Assembly (NCBI GenBank): GCA_949825045.1
Contig: OX463812.1
Location: 6,742,661-6,806,660, forward strand
From: Argyresthia goedartella
Lineage: Eukaryota; Arthropoda; Insecta; Lepidoptera; Argyresthiidae
Direction of reading: 5' to 3'
Length of the DNA stretch: 64,000 nucleotides
The notes under the pieces were generated by a model, which saw only the letters and a program-made list of their open reading frames with translations, made no database searches and was not told the origin of the DNA. A program made the position numbers and the translations under genes. Positions 20,172 through 29,580 of this stretch are shown here, piece after piece (position 1 is the stretch's first letter; the number at the start of each line of letters is the position of its first letter).

Positions 20172-21620
20172 GGTAGCTATGTCTGACTGTTTGAAGATCA
20201 CATGTCTAACCACCCGGTCATACACCTTACCATTTCCATTGCCAACTTTGGCCATTACTTAATATCAACTTTCATGTGCCTGTTTTCATATGTTATCATA
20301 TGAAAACAGGCACATGAAAGTTGATATTAAGTAATGGCCAATGTATAACTTTGCCACTTATACAAATAATTTTGGTTTTGTACGGCGAACCGTTAATTGT
20401 AATCTTTAGCTTAATGTTTAGGAGGGGGGAATGATTGTAAGGTAGGTTGTATATTGTATACGGGCCTCTTTAGAGTGGGTGTCACTTTGGCACCGTTACT
20501 TGTTTATAGTTTTAAAAAGAAAGAGGATTGGATGTGGAAGTCAATGTGACACACTTCACCGTAGGCTTCGGTCAGTGACTGAGCTAAATTATAGTGAGGA
20601 TTAGAGTAATGGCTATCGAGCCAGTTGTGGATCCCTCTTATAAAAAGTGTATATAACTAAAAGAAAATAAAACAACCACAAACACAAGCCAACAAAATAC
20701 TAGTTTTAATAATTCCTGAGAGGTGCTCAGGAGTACGCCAGGAGCGCTCCACCAGCACCAGGAGCGTTACAGTAGCTATGTCTGACTGCTTGAAGATCAC
20801 ATGTCTAACCACCAGGTCATACACCTTACTATTTCCATTGCCAACATTGGTCATAACTTAATGTCAACTTTCATATTTCCTGTTTTCATATATTATCATA
20901 TGAAAACAGGCACATGAAAGTTGATATTAAGTAATGGCCAATGTATAACTTTGCCACTTATACAAATAATTTTGGTTTTGTACGGCGAACCGTTAATTGT
21001 AATCTTTAGCTTAATGTTTAGGAGGGGGGAATGATTGTAAGGTAGGTTGTATATTGTATACGGGCCTCTTTAGAGTGGGTGTCACTTTGGCACCGTTACT
21101 TGTTTATAGTTTTAAAAAGAAAGAGGATTGGATGTGTAAGTCAATGTGACACACTTCACCGTAGGCTTCGGCCAGTGACTGAGCTAAATTATAGTGAGGA
21201 TTAGAGTAATGGCTATCGAGCCAGCTGTGGATCCCTTTTATAAAAAGTGTATATAACTAAAAGAAAATAAAACAACCACAAATACAAGCCAACCAAATAC
21301 TAGTTTTAATAATTCCTGAGAGGTGCTCAGGAGTACGCCAGGAGCGCTCCACCAGCACCAGGAGCGTTACAGTAGCTATGTCTGACTGCTTGAAGATCAC
21401 ATGTCTAACCACCCGGTCATACACCTTACCATTTCCATTGCCAACATTGGTCATTACTTAATGTCAACTTTCATATTTCCTGTTTTCATATGTTATCATA
21501 TGAAAACAGGCACATGAAAGTTGATATTAAGTAATGGCCAATGTATAACTTTGCCACTTATACAAATAATTTTGGTTTTGTACGGCGAACCGTTAATTGT
21601 AATCTTTAGCTTAATGTTTA
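20172..21620. repeat. 600-bp tandem repeat, about 2.4 copies
   Basis: The phrase GTAGCTATGTCTGACTG occurs at 20,172, 20,772 and 21,372, exactly 600 bp apart. Units 1 and 2 are complete; unit 3 stops at about 21,620 after TTTAGCTTAATGTTTAG. The units are nearly identical except in the left arm of the hairpin, where unit 1 differs from units 2 and 3. The minus-strand open frames at 20,657-20,854 and 21,257-21,454 are the same repeated stretch and have no domain. The source is unknown; a Helitron helicase remnant lies just to the right. Confidence 0.95.
20248..20341. repeat. Perfect 45-bp inverted repeat, 4-nt loop
   Basis: The left arm, from TTGGCCATTACTTAATATCA (20,248) to CATATG (20,292), is an exact complement of 20,297-20,341. 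The loop is TTAT. The equivalent left arms in units 2 and 3 carry several shared mismatches, while the right arms are the same in all units. Confidence 0.95.
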
Positions 21621-21871
21621 GAGGATATTTGGCCATCAATATTTTGCATTCAACTACAAACATGGTTATCGTGTGGAAGTACACATCCAATATAATGTGA
21701 AAAGAATCATCAAATTCAGTAAATACAATGAAAACTAAAAAACACATTGAAACCCGAAACCTTCACTTTTAAAAATATGATCTTGAAATGAAATATGATG
21801 CCTTTTTCAAATAGCACAAGGTGTGCGGTAACTTTATTGGGATGCCTAATACTTTGTCCAAGGCTATTTGT
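21621..21871. other. Unassigned sequence next to Helitron remnant
   Basis: The minus-strand open frame at 21,496-21,747 has no recognised domain. It could be 3' flank of the Helitron. Confidence 0.4.
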
Positions 21872-22130
21872 CTATAGAACTTTTTTATATACAATATTCT
21901 TAACCAATTTATCTTTTGGTGCCAATAAAACCAAGTTTTTTGGTGAACTTACTCGTGAGCAAGCTACATAAAATTGTCCATGAGAGAAACAATTTTCTCT
22001 TAAGTCTAGCCCTGCTAATCTTAAACTCTGCCCTTGGGATTTGTTTATAGTCATAGCGAAACACACTTTTATGGGAAAAAAACTCAAGCAATAGGTTCCC
22101 GGCTCGACATTTAATCAGGAAAAAAAACAC
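21872..22130 (-). pseudogene. Helitron Rep/helicase C-terminal fragment
   Basis: The minus-strand frame reads FAMTINKSQGQSLRLAGLDL and then SHGQFYVACSRVSSPKNLVL. T-I-N-K-S-Q-G-Q and Y-V-A-C-S-R-V are motifs V and VI of Pif1-type superfamily 1 helicases, in the form typical of Helitron transposases. The frame shifts upstream of about 22,075 and nothing N-terminal (Rep nuclease, Walker A) is found, so only the last roughly 70 residues survive. In a Helitron this protein drives rolling-circle transposition. I could not place the 3' terminal hairpin and CTRR end. Confidence 0.8.
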
Positions 22131-22564
22131 GAGCGATAGGCCCCTGATTCAATCTCTGGCACTCTAGTTTGTACTCGAATGAGTTTGTACACAAACTACT
22201 CATTGCCACACACACGCCTCCATTCAACTATTCGACGTAATCCCGTGTAATCCCGCATTTAATCCCGCGGTAATGCGTTTAGAAATATGACGGTTGTCAC
22301 ATGTGGTCCACATCCATTTGTAATTCAGAACAAATAAATCTGGAACGGTATTACTATGATATATACAAATCTCTGTCATTTGCCTCGTGGGACCTTTGCC
22401 TGTAAAGAAATACTATATACACAAACTCACGCATTACAAGATTCGACAGAACAAGTTTACGCATACAGTTGAAATCATATGCTTTAAAATCCTGCACGTC
22501 GTCTGCGGAGTAAGCGCATAAAACATAAAAAGTAAACATTTATTTTTATAGGCATATATTGCTC
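22131..22564. other. No recognised feature
   Basis: AT-rich flank of the Helitron remnant; no gene or repeat is recognised. Confidence 0.45.
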
Positions 22565-22745
22565 CACTAAAATACCTTGTGACCTAGGAACCAGAAACTG
22601 CGACATGCACATACATATAAACATCCAAGACGAAGCGATCTTCTTTTCTTCCTTTCCTGCCGGGATTTGACCTCGGGACTTTCCTTGGGAGGCAGAGCCT
22701 GGTACTGGACCAGCACAGAGTCCATCATCGATGGCGGGTCCAGTT
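22565..22745 (-). mobile_element. SINE-II-related, diverged (minus)
   Basis: The minus strand carries GTCTTGGATGTTTATATGTA and GCAGTTTCTGGTTCCTAGG, the SINE-II body, preceded by a degenerate head with TCCCGAGGTCAAATCCCGGC in the B-box position. Confidence 0.6.
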
Positions 22746-23304
22746 CCAAATTAAAAAATCAGGCGCATTTGATAAGGCAGGCGCAAGGAAGCAGGCCATG
22801 TGTGTGAAAGTAACTTTGGAATATGCCCGCCCACATAATTTATTCATTCTATGTATTTCATAAAATTCCCTATTACTTTATTATGCGATACAAAACAGAC
22901 ATACATTTTTTTTTTACCAAGGCGGGCTCAACTCTCCAACAAGAGATTTCTTCCAGAAATAGGAAAGTGAAATAGCTGAGCGGGGAAAGAGCGTACAATA
23001 AAACTATAATTATACCTACTTACATGCGAATTGCTGAGAAATTTACTGAATACACAATTACTTAAATACAACTATCAATACAATGTATTCAGAGTATTTC
23101 ATTGGCGAACAGAACCAAAGTCTCTCAAACTGGGCAATGTTTAAACTATTCCAGCGAAAGGAGGTTGCGCGATTCCCGACGGGGTCATCCGTCAACGCAT
23201 TACGCCGGGATTAAGCTTTGCCGCACACGAATTAGTTGGCACATTCGCCGAACGATGACAAGAGAGCGCCTTTTGCTGTGAAATGTGCATTCTGCCCAAT
23301 TGGG
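22746..23304. other. No recognised feature
   Basis: AT-rich to mixed sequence; nothing recognised. Confidence 0.45.
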
Positions 23305-23430
23305 AGTGGAGGGCTCTGTGGCGTGGCCCAGCGGTCGACATTCCGACTTAATAGCGAGAGGGTTTGAATCCAAGCCCGTGATGACGAAAATATCACCCAG
23401 GCATCCATTCTGCCTGGGTGATGTTTTCAT
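23305..23430 (+). mobile_element. tRNA-like SINE head with 12-bp hairpin
   Basis: GTGGCGTGGCCCAGCGGTCG and GAGGGTTTGAATCCAAGCCC look like A- and B-box regions of a tRNA-derived SINE. ATCACCCAGGCA at 23,392-23,403 pairs perfectly with 23,411-23,422 around a 7-nt loop. The SINE family is not matched elsewhere in the window. Confidence 0.5.
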
Positions 23431-23739
23431 GGTTAAATTTTTTACAGCGCTCTACTTTGTCAGTACAAAGTCAGAGAAAAAGGTGATCAACTTCAAGTGA
23501 GTTTGAGCTTATTTTGAGCTCGCAGAATACTACATTTCAGGTTAAAACTCTTGAAAAAGGATATATTATTTTCTTCGAGGGTTGTCCTAACTACAACAGT
23601 CATATTTATTAGCTCCCTAATCAAAATTTCTTTAAAATTACAATAAATAATCTGTATGGCAATTTGTTTATAAGAATGACCTTGACTCTCACAAATCACA
23701 ATTTCAATTATTGATCTTACACATCACTTAAATAACACC

Positions 23740-25699
23740 AACATGCCTGCAACAAAGGCCGATAAGGGCGTCGCTATCTATCTACGTTCGGAAATTCCAT
23801 GCAAGGTGATCAGTGCGTCCCCTAGTCAGTACTCCGAGTCTGCTGAACATCAAGAGATGTTCAGCAAACTATTTGAGAGAGATCACCTTGTTGTGGTGAT
23901 GAAATAGTTCTTCACCACAACAAGGTCCTCGTCGTTGTTCTTTTTAGTCCCTCTCTTCACATGATTTTTCAAATCTTTTGAATCACTCCTCAATGAACTG
24001 AAACTACTTTATAACGATTCCCTCATTGTTGGTGATTTCAACACCTGTCTTCTTAAAAACTTTTTTACATATTCAAACTTCATACATAGTCAACTTCTTT
24101 AATCTGCATATTGCATATGCATATCTCTTGACTTCCAACTGCATTGCTCTCCCTCGCTTCTTTATTATGATCATTTCCAATTTGGACAAGGTCGTAATAC
24201 ACGGTCAACTAAATTCTCCTTTCTCTTATCACGACCTCAACTATCTTTCTTACAAGATAAGGCCTCTCAAGAGCAGAGCAAAATTCCTTTAAATCCAGGA
24301 CTTTAAAAATATCAACCATGAATCTCATATATTTGATGCCATGTCGATTGACTGGTCCCTTGGTAACCAGCAAGAATATTGATAGTAAAATTGTCAGTTT
24401 TAATTCCATAGTCCTGGGTTTCTATGACAAGCACGCACCTACAAAAAAAGTGAGTGTTAAACACCTCCCTGCCATGGCCCTGGCTAACAGACGCTATCAA
24501 GTGTCTAATGACCAAGAGGAACAGAGTCAAGTGTAGATACCTCAAGAATCCGACAGATGACAATTTCCTCTCTTACCACTGTCTTGAAACCGTTGCAACC
24601 GCCTCTGTTTCAATGCTAAACGTCGGCACATCTATGAATGCATTGATAGCTTTACTCCAGCTTAGGTTTAGAAATTCCTAATAACGCTTGGTGGAAGTAA
24701 GTCCTGGGACCTACATGCTGGTAATGTAGATCTCAACAGTCATAACCAGTTTTTTTCTGCCACGCCTAATGTGATGGATTCCATTGTCAAACAAGCAATG
24801 CTTTGAAGCCTGCGCACTAAATCCTTACCTGACACCACACCATTTAACTTTAGTAATCGATGCGGTCAAGAAGGCGCTATAAACATTCAACTCGAAAGCT
24901 TTAGGCAATGAGAAAATTGGCCTTAAAATCCTACTGACAATCATAGATGAACTATAACCAGCATTAAAACACGTTTTAAAGTACTTTTTAGTTAATAGCG
25001 TCTTCCCAACAGTTTGGGAAAAAGCACTCGTCATCCCACTAACCAAAACTTCCAGTCCCATCTCTTTCAATGAGTACCGGCCAATTTCCAAATCCTGCCC
25101 ATCCTCACCAAAGTCCTTGAGACCATTGTTCATAACCAGCTTTCCTATTATATCTCCTAAAACAATCTGATAAAAAGTTTCCAGTCAGGATTCCGTCGGG
25201 TCATAGCACCGTCACGGCTCTGCTGAAAGTCACTGATAACATCCAGCTAGCGATCGACCCCAAACAGGTTTTCGTTTTGGCTTTACTTGATATTAGTAGT
25301 GCCTTCAACTTCGTAGATTTCGACATTCTCGTTGAGCTTCTCAGATCCCTGAACGTCTCGTCCTTCTCTGCCAGCTGGTTCGACTCTTATTTGAGGGATC
25401 CGCAACAGCGTATCAGGTCGGAGGAGGCATCCACTGGTGTGACCTCCTTTCAGATGTTCTTCAAGGTGGTATTCTTTCTCTTCTTCTATTCTCGATGTAC
25501 ATTAACTCCATCTCGGAAATGTCCTGTCTTCCTGATATCTTCTTTATATGCTGATGATCTTCAGATTTATCGTCACTTCTCTAGTAAACTCTGGTGGAGG
25601 CACTGTACGCTGATCTGGAGGGTGTGAGAAGCTGGGCTTCATCCTTCGTACTCCTGGTTAACGCGAGTAAGTCCCAGGCCATGATAATAGGTACTAGAC
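23740..25699 (+). pseudogene. LINE-A, 5' part: endonuclease and RT (interrupted)
   Basis: The translated fragments, in order, are KGVAIYLRSEIPC and GDFNTCLLKN (APE-type endonuclease, the latter a catalytic D-F-N motif) at about 23.77 and 24.03 kb, then LDKVVIHGQLNSPFSYHDLN (24.19 kb), YDKHAPTKK (24.42 kb), LALLDISSAFNFVDFDILVE (RT motif, 25.28 kb) and LYADDLQIYRH (RT catalytic Y-A-D-D, 25.55 kb). This is the standard order of a CR1/Jockey-group ORF2. Many stops and frameshifts show that it is dead. Short hairpins at 23,842-23,865 and 23,885-23,926 lie in its endonuclease part. The frame is cut at 25,699 by the BEL element and resumes at 34,215. Confidence 0.85.
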
Positions 25700-25795
25700 T
25701 GTTCGCGACAGAATAGATATCCGCGATTAGGTATAGGCCATTGTACATAGTCGTAGTATATAAGTTATAGTATAAGTAGTAGTAAGACAATAAAA

Positions 25796-26951
25796 TTGCA
25801 TCATTAATGTGGAAATGTCCTCGACTCAGTGGGCGCAGGCTGCGCTGCCGATCCGGCATGGGGGTTTAGGTGTGCGACGCTTACAGGACACCGAGCTTCC
25901 AGCCTTTTTGGCTTCTTCGCATGGTGTTGTGGAACTCGTAACTCATATCTTGGGTATTAATGGTGACGGGTTTTGCATCCCTTTTGCGGAGGAGGCGGAG
26001 GGCTTATGGAAGGCTCGTTTTCCTGGAAGGGATCTGCCGGAGAGGTTGGATAGTCAGCGCGCGTGGGACGAGGCCATGTGTGAGGTGACTCGGGACGAGC
26101 TGCTTGCTCAGTCTGTGGGACCTGAGTTGGCGCGGTTGCGCGCGGTTTCTCAGCCCGACTCGGGCATGTGGCTGCACGCATTACCTTCTCCACAGCTAGG
26201 CACTCTCTTGGACAATGATTCATTGCGTGTGGCAGTTGCCTTGCGTTTGGGATGCACAATCTGTCAGCCGCATCATTGCGTTTGTGGGGCATGGGTGGAT
26301 GGTTTGGGTCGCCATGGCCTTCACTGCGTCAGGAGCGCTGGCAGGTTTTCTCGGCACCACGCAATTAATGACATTGTCCGTAGGGCTTTGGTTTCGGCCA
26401 ACGTTCCCAGTGTGCTGGAGCCGCCTGGTCTGTGCCGTTCGGATGGGAAGCGTCCTGACGGACTGACATTGGTGCCATGGGAGAGAGGGCGGTCTCTTTT
26501 GTGGGATGCAACTTGTGTCTGCACGTTCGCAGCCTCCCATGTGGTTTTCACAACAGCCACTGCAGGTGCTGCGGCTGAATCAGCCGCTAGGCTGAAGTAT
26601 CAAAAGTATGCCGCTCTAGCTAACAGCTACATTTTCGTGCCGCTTGCTGTCGAGACGACTGGGGTGTGGGGGATACAAGGCAGACTATTTGTGAAAGAGT
26701 TGGGCCGACGCCTCAGAGACAGAGGTTTTGACCACCGCTCCGGGGCATTTCTCATGCAGAGGATTTCCTTGGCTGTGCAGCGGGGTAACGCTGCCAGTGT
26801 CTTGGGAACCTTTGGCAGGGAGATGTCCTGGGGCGGATTGTTTAGTTAGTTTTTGGCATATAGATATATTATTTTATTGTTGATAGAATATTATTATTAA
26901 TTTGTAATAGTGCATGATACTTGTATTTTTTTTGAATAAACAATATTCATT
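25796..26951 (+). mobile_element. LINE-B, 5'-truncated insertion in the 5' LTR
   Basis: The insertion is flanked by ATAAAA at 25,790-25,795 and 26,952-26,957, a 6-bp target duplication. The uninterrupted site is visible in the 3' LTR (AATAAAAGTACTG). A short 3' UTR with GAATAAACA near 26,933 follows the coding part; there is no long poly(A). Confidence 0.9.
25809..26849 (+). pseudogene. LINE-B ORF C-terminal part with zinc motif and PD..D endonuclease-like motif
   Basis: About 346 open codons, starting inside the protein at the truncation point (the first codon here is GTG, so no natural start). Around residues 157-173 is C-V-C-G...H-G-L-H-C, a CCHC-like zinc motif. Around 215-233 is RPDG then W..GR..L-W-D, resembling the PD-(D/E)xK signature of restriction-like endonucleases that follow the RT in R2/R4/CRE-type LINEs. 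The frame has no stop until 26,847, so the insertion is recent. The RT core is absent. I do not know the exact clade; the end WGIQGRLFVKELGRRL belongs to a widespread family of invertebrate LINE C-termini. Confidence 0.7.
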
Positions 26952-27240
26952 ATAAAAGTACTGTTTCATGTGTGTCCTTATTGAAATAAAGATAAATGGT
27001 AAATATAGATAACTGATAGGAACATATAGATAGCAGAATAGCCAATTAGAAACATAGCCCGATAGTATTATAATTAGTGTTCAGACAGCTTGTCATTTGT
27101 ATAGGTATTATTGTAAAGAAATAAATCAGTATTACGGTTTAGTAAGCTCTTGCCCGGTAGTGCCACCTACAGAATAAAATGGGGCACTACCGTGCATAGT
27201 CCAATCGTAGCCTAGCATAGCGTCCGACCCCCTCCCTCAC

Positions 27241-27250
27241 CTATATAAAC
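27241..27250 (+). promoter_or_regulatory. LTR TATA-like box (5' LTR; copy at about 34,012-34,021)
   Basis: CTATATAAAC occurs in both LTRs at the same position, about 23 bp before the site where LINE-C inserted. In the 5' LTR the insertion therefore separates this core promoter from the downstream transcript. Confidence 0.5.
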
Positions 27251-27272
27251 AGGTGCCGGGAGCAAATCGGCC

Positions 27273-27675
27273 CAAGAGAACCTCTCTTTGCGTACCATCG
27301 TCGACGCCCCCCGCTACGTGAGGAATGCGACGATCCAGAGGGACCTCAGATGGGAACCAGTGGACCAGTTTGTCCAGAGGCTGGCGAAGGGCATGTTCGC
27401 GCGTGCGGATAGCTCACATCATCCGCACATCCGCGACATGGCGCCGTACCACGCGCGCCCGCCCGACCGCCGCCGCCTGCCACGCGACCTGGTTGCCTAG
27501 CCGGCGATCAGCCAACGGATCACCCCTCGTGAGAAGATCTCCACCGCCCGCGAGGGCCCCCGATGACCTGTCCATAGGAGTGGACAGAGGCGCTTCTTCA
27601 GGAAGAGATCCGATGATCTGACCCTGACTCCCCACGCCCCAGAATGGGTGCGTGAGAAGATTGCATGATTGATTG
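27273..27675 (+). mobile_element. LINE-C, 5'-truncated insertion in the 5' LTR
   Basis: The 403-bp insertion is flanked by the 9-bp duplication AAATCGGCC (27,264-27,272 and 27,676-27,684); the empty site is present in the 3' LTR. The frame to the stop at about 27,500 reads APRYVRNATIQRDLRWEPVD, KGMFARADSSHHPHIRDMAP and RPPDRRRLPRDLV, the C-terminus of a Jockey-clade ORF2. The 3' end is (TGATTGAT)-like with no poly(A). Confidence 0.9.
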
Positions 27676-27857
27676 AAATCGGCCTCTTTGCGCGGCGATC
27701 AATGGAACAAGCAACTACTCCGGGATACGGAACTACTGCAAGATCAAGACTTTCATTTGGCGAGGACATCCCGTAGAATCCCACAGTCAGGAACACCCCC
27801 ACGGTGCAGGTAGCGACAGGTGCAGTCAGGTGCTGACCTGTTCAGACGTGCACATTT

Positions 27858-27876
27858 TGGTCCTTCGAGCCGGATT
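27858..27876 (+). promoter_or_regulatory. Primer binding site, tRNA-Tyr type
   Basis: TGGTCCTTCGAGCCGGATT starts 3 bp after the LTR end. It is the complement of the 3' end expected for an insect tRNA-Tyr (acceptor ending CGAAGGA plus CCA). This identification comes from remembered tRNA sequence and should be checked. Confidence 0.75.
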
Positions 27877-27885
27877 CTTACGACG

Positions 27886-29580
27886 ATGCCGCCCAAGAAG
27901 CAACCGAAGAAAGCTACTTGTGAAGAGCAAGAAGGGACGCAGCCCGAGCCTCTAGCCAACGCTGACGCCGCCGCTGCCGCAGCCCCGTCGGTCGAGGCCA
28001 CAGTCACCGCCACAGATACAGGTACAGAAACAGGTACTTTTACAGAGTCCTCAACTGATGCCACGCCGTCATCGCAGCAAACTACAGACACTACAGGCTG
28101 CTCGACGGAGGCATCCAAGGACACACAGCGGCAGGAACAGGCGGCGGCGTCGGCTCGACAGGACGCCAGCCGCGATTCTGCCAGATCGCGAGTCAGCACC
28201 GTCAAGCAACGGCGCAGCCTACGACTTGCGAAGGCGAGGGAATAGGTGGCACAGCTACAGTTAGAGCTGGCCGCGGCCCGCGTCGCAGTTTTAGAAGCGG
28301 AGGACACAGGTGACGAAGCCGATGACAACGTATCCGTGTACTCCGCCACAGCTACAGCCCGACGAGTCGGGGAATGGTTGGAAGGAAACCAGATTCTCGC
28401 AATAACGCACGAACCCCACGAGACGCCGCGTCAGGAGCCTCCGCCTCCTCTGCTACAGGTACCACCCACAGTACAGCCGGTACAGCATGCAGAGGTTCAC
28501 AGGGAGGAACCCCCCGCGCGTCCCACACAGCCGCCCGCACCGCCGCAGGCGCCCGTACAGACACGTCCTGACATGCCGCCAGCGTGTCCGATCCTGTCCG
28601 TTCCAGTACAGTCACAGAACAGTGGGGGCGCATACGCAGACAATAGCGTCGCGCTACCCAACAACAGTATTGCAGAGTTAGCGGCGGCCATCACGCTCGC
28701 CGCACGCAGCGCGCGCCCGCCGATGAATCCGAGATATATCACAGAACTACAGGCATACAGCGGTTCGCACCATGAATGGTTAGCTTTCAAGGCGTCATAC
28801 TTCGACACGACTACGTTGTTCACCGAGGTCGAAAACATGGCGCGGCTTCGGAGGGCTCTCAAAGGGAAAGCCAAGGAAGCGGTCGAGAATCTACTCATCT
28901 ACAGCGCCAACACAACAGAGGTAATGCAGACATTGGAGGCACGCTTCGGACGACCCGACACGATCGCGCTATCGGAACTGGAACGACTGCGCGCGCTCGC
29001 GCGCCCGACCGACGCGCCGCGCGACATCTGCACGTTCTCCAGTCGCCTCACCAACGCCGTCGCGACGCTGAAGGCGCTCGACCGCGCCCACTACCTATAC
29101 AGCCCCGAAACAGCAAAGGTAGTCGTCGACAAATTGACACCGATGCTGCGCTACCGATGGTTCGACTTCGCCGCCGACGCGTCAAAAGAAGATGCAGACC
29201 TGATCAAGCTAGCGAAGTTCTTGCAGCGCGAGGCCGAGCGTTGCGGCCCATATGCCCAACCGGAAGCATCAGTTACAGAACCGGCGGGAGGAAAGCCGCG
29301 TCAAGCCACGCCCTATCGACCGCAACCCGCTCAGCAGAAAGTGTACGCGACGTCCGGTGGCAACAATAACAACAACAATGCAAATATCAAGTGCCCCCTG
29401 TGTTCGGAACCACACAAGACAGATAGTTGTGTACAGTTTAAGGATGCTACGATCGATGAAAGGTGGGATATTGCAAAATCAAATGGCTTATGTTTCAGTT
29501 GCCTCGGACACCGCAGCAGGACGCACAGATGCAAGCGTCGCGCGTGCGAGTGAGACGGTTGCGGGAGATGGCACCACAAG
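27886..29580 (+). pseudogene. gag: BEL gag region with zinc knuckles
   Basis: The first ATG after the PBS (27,886) opens MPPKKQPKK, then a long Ala/Thr/Glu/Gln-rich stretch and a coiled-coil-like ARVAVLEAE region. An in-frame TAG at 28,243-28,245 interrupts this coiled-coil part, and the same frame continues at 28,246 to a TGA at 29,551-29,553. The BEL/Pao gag domain covers about 28.74-29.25 kb (LQAYSGSHHEWLAFKASYFD). Zinc knuckles CPLCSEPHKTDSC and CFSCLGHRSRTHRC lie at about 29.39-29.53 kb. The TGA falls in the third, HH-containing finger, not at a natural gag-pol border. In BEL/Pao elements gag and pol are normally one frame. The protein would form the retrotransposon particle. Confidence 0.9.

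Larger units (their letters stand above)
25700..27854 (+). repeat. 5' LTR of the BEL element, carrying two insertions
   Basis: It matches the 3' LTR in three blocks: 25,700-25,795, 26,952-27,272 and 27,676-27,854. The gaps are LINE-B and LINE-C. Outside the insertions I count three substitutions and one 23-bp length difference (extra here, near 27,203, between CATAG repeats). A TATA-like CTATATAAAC lies at 27,241-27,250. Confidence 0.95.

Noticed and set aside
20657..21454. Two near-identical 65-codon minus-strand genes
   Set aside because: They are the same stretch of the 600-bp tandem unit. The third unit is incomplete, and no domain is recognised.
27753..28349. Minus-strand open frame of 198 codons, Ser/Ala-rich
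   Set aside because: Antisense shadow of the low-complexity gag N-terminus and the 5' LTR.
28243..29553. Programmed readthrough at TAG 28,243 and TGA 29,551 as gag-pol control
   Set aside because: The first stop falls inside a coiled coil and the second inside a zinc finger, not at a domain border, and BEL/Pao elements usually have one continuous frame. Kept only as an alternative.
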